A stretch of DNA of 64,000 bases from Pegea sp. RAD2-039 (lineage: Eukaryota; Chordata; Thaliacea; Salpida; Salpidae), in contig JAQGEQ010000163.1 of NCBI GenBank assembly GCA_034620365.1, forward strand, positions 372,001-436,000, given 5' to 3'. Numbering within the stretch: the first letter of the stretch is position 1; each line of letters begins with the position of its first letter. The notes under the pieces were generated by a model. That model was not told where the DNA came from. It saw nothing but the letters and a program-made list of their open reading frames with translations, and did no database searches. Positions 62,063-64,000 of the stretch are shown one piece after another. The position numbers were made by a program, and so were the translations under genes.

Positions 62063-64000
62063 AAAGCTTAGAGCATTTTTTCTGAAGTATTTTTAAATTA
62101 TATTCAATCATCCAACATTAATAGCGTTAGTTAGAAACTAGTCAAAGTAATTATGATATTAATAGTTAGTTAGGTAATCATAATTTTTGTGTATTTAATC
62201 TTGATTTTAATCCAACTGTATTTAAATACTTAACACCAATTCCATGTAGACAGTTTGAATGTAAGCTTACAAACTAGATCATAAATAATTAAATTCCTAC
62301 TTAAAATAGAAGCAAAAGAAACAGTGTAAGATTTGAAAAAAGTTATTTAATTTTTACTTGAGAAGAAAGTTATCAGAATTAGTCGGTAAATAACGGATGT
62401 CAAAAAGGAAACCGAATGACTAGTATCAGTAGTGTAGACTAGCTTACAACTGGCGGCTTACTTCTACCATGATACGACAGCTAACACATTTGCATTCTAC
62501 ATTTAGTAACTCCAAGCAAATTAGTGGGTTATTTTCTGGGTTCTGTTTTTCTTTATCGACGTTTATCAATACTTCAGTTATATTTAGTTTTTAAAACGAT
62601 CAAAAATTTATTTCAAATCTATTTATAACGCAAAAAAGTTTCAATAATCTTCACATAAACATCTTAAGTCAAATAAGTTTAGAAAATTGGTAATTTTTTG
62701 TTCACTTTTTTTTAAGGTTATTTTGATCAGATTGTGAAGTATAAAGAATGTTTCTTCGTTTGTAATGTTGACAAAAGAATTTTATTTATCTAATATAAAT
62801 AATAATCAAATAGTTTTACTCGAGTTGTTTCAAACAGCTTCCATTGGATGACGTCATTTCCATTTCTTCGTTATTCAGTTAGGTTATGGGAAAATAAGTA
62901 AGTTTTGGCAGTCACTGATTTCACGTTGAACTAAAAGCTGTTACCAGAAATAACTCATAGTTTTCATTTGAAGATTGTTTTATTTTGAGTTATGTTTTTG
63001 TCACTAAATTTGATTATTTTGAATGACTTAAGTAAGAGTAACTCGTTTTAGTGATTTGAAACTTTAAAAATTGAACATTTTTTAATTGAATTTGTTGTAA
63101 AGTGAACATTTTTTATCTATGTTAAATATAACCGCAAGAAAACTAACTCTATTTATAAATATATTCTCAGCACAAGTTTGACATTTTTAGAGTATTCAAG
63201 TAAACAATATGTTACTGAAAGTATCTAGCACAGATTTTGTTAAGTTTTTCACTTACAACTTTTAAAGTTTTCTAATTGAGATTTAGTTGGAGTATTTTAA
63301 TTAATTTATTGAAATTTGTTACAAACAAGATCTTCAAGAATAAATTATATTTTCTAAGAAACTTGAATAAGAACAGTTTTTTATGTTTATTAACTTTGCA
63401 ACATTTAGATAAAGTCTTTTTGTTGGGTATCATAATGTTGTCGTTTGTTTTTCAACAATTTTCTTCTGTTTACAAAAGTTTTGTTTTTACTTATACTTTT
63501 TGTGTTTCTATAGAACTTTTTCATCTTATTTTCTCTGTTGTTTAACTGTTCATTGATTTATCTTCTAAACTTGTTCCTGTTTAGTTTATTCCTGTTCTAC
63601 TCAGACTATCGAGTGTTGTTTGCTGATTGTTGGGTAAATACAGTAGATCAACTTCCAATAAATGAGTCGAACGAACGAAGACTTTCTTTTTGTTATGCTT
63701 CAATTACTTGGGTGGTGATCAAGCAATTTAACTTTGCAAAGATAGTTTGTCACGCTGTTAAAAGTGTGCTTGGTACAGGTGTTAAACGTTCAGTTTTGTT
63801 CAAAGTGTAATTAGTGTTTAAACGAGAAATTATGATGAAAATCGGTATTTACCGACTAGCCTCATGAAAGGCATTTATCTTTGAAGTGATTGACACACAA
63901 GCTTTGGATATGAACATACTTTTCAAACTCTAAATTTAAAATTGCCAAATACTATATCAACAAATTATAATTTTTGTCATTAAATGACAAAGTTGGGATT
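62063..64000. other. Right end of window, no gene recognised
   Basis: T-rich DNA with two open frames (63276-63545 and 63538-63810). The second is less A+T-biased in its last two thirds (for example DQLPINESNERRLSF and KIVCHAVKSVLGTG) and might be an exon or a decayed element, but no family is recognised. Around 63845-63860 tcggtatttaccga forms a small palindrome. Confidence 0.35.
62842..62856. promoter_or_regulatory. Inverted CCAAT box next to a CRE palindrome
   Basis: ccattgg (inverted CCAAT) overlaps directly into TGACGTCA at 62849-62856. CCAAT plus CRE at close spacing is a common animal promoter arrangement. No gene start is recognised nearby. Confidence 0.35.

Noticed and set aside
1-64000. 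tRNA or rRNA genes, CRISPR arrays, prokaryotic operons
   Set aside because: No tRNA B-box with a matching cloverleaf, no rRNA core sequence and no spaced repeats were seen; gene structure is clearly eukaryotic.

Overview
This window is nuclear DNA from an animal. It is very A+T-rich (roughly three quarters by eye). Genes are split by many short GT-AG introns, most of them 44-65 nt, with a few much longer ones that host retrotransposon debris. CFAP161, a protein of motile cilia, argues against nematodes. Short pyrimidine-AG acceptors lie 7-32 nt upstream of several start codons, and UTP23 and importin alpha sit very close together on one strand. Both suggest spliced-leader trans-splicing, as known in flatworms, rotifers, tunicates and some cnidarians. 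I favour a flatworm- or rotifer-like animal, but the species cannot be fixed from the sequence.

Layout. 1-2.3 kb: a broken non-LTR retrotransposon (LINE-A, + strand). 2.7-7.2 kb: a PRA1-type membrane protein (+) facing importin alpha (-), with UTP23 (-) 163 nt upstream of importin alpha. 9.1-9.4 kb: an unidentified coding remnant (-). 10.8-14.5 kb: an RPRD-type CID protein (+). 16.9-20.9 kb: POP1 of RNase P/MRP in 17 exons (+). 20.9-25.4 kb: no gene, with a 275-nt direct duplication. 25.4-27.9 kb: PSAT1 (+) behind a compact upstream cluster of ATF4-type sites and an E-box. 29.9-31.2 kb: an unrecognised 379-residue protein (+). 31.5-34.3 kb: peroxisomal 2-hydroxyacid oxidase (-) with an RTE-like element remnant in its sixth intron. 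36.9-38.9 kb: UBE2G1 (+). 41.6-43.7 kb: selenocysteine lyase (+). 44.9-47.2 kb: CFAP161 (+). 47.2-64 kb: about 17 kb without a recognisable gene; the last 9 kb hold scattered exon-like, partly Ser/Thr-rich segments and three perfect TGACGTCA palindromes.

The genes are mostly unrelated housekeeping functions: Rab and membrane traffic, nuclear import, rRNA and tRNA processing, transcription-linked CTD binding, serine synthesis, glycolate oxidation, ubiquitination, selenium recycling and cilia. They do not form a pathway cluster. Two retroelement families recur. LINE-A has four short minus-strand 3' pieces besides the 5' copy, and an RTE-like family has four minus-strand pieces. Exon structures were worked out by hand from reading-frame continuity, splice sites and remembered family features. 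All eleven named genes give an uninterrupted joined frame.
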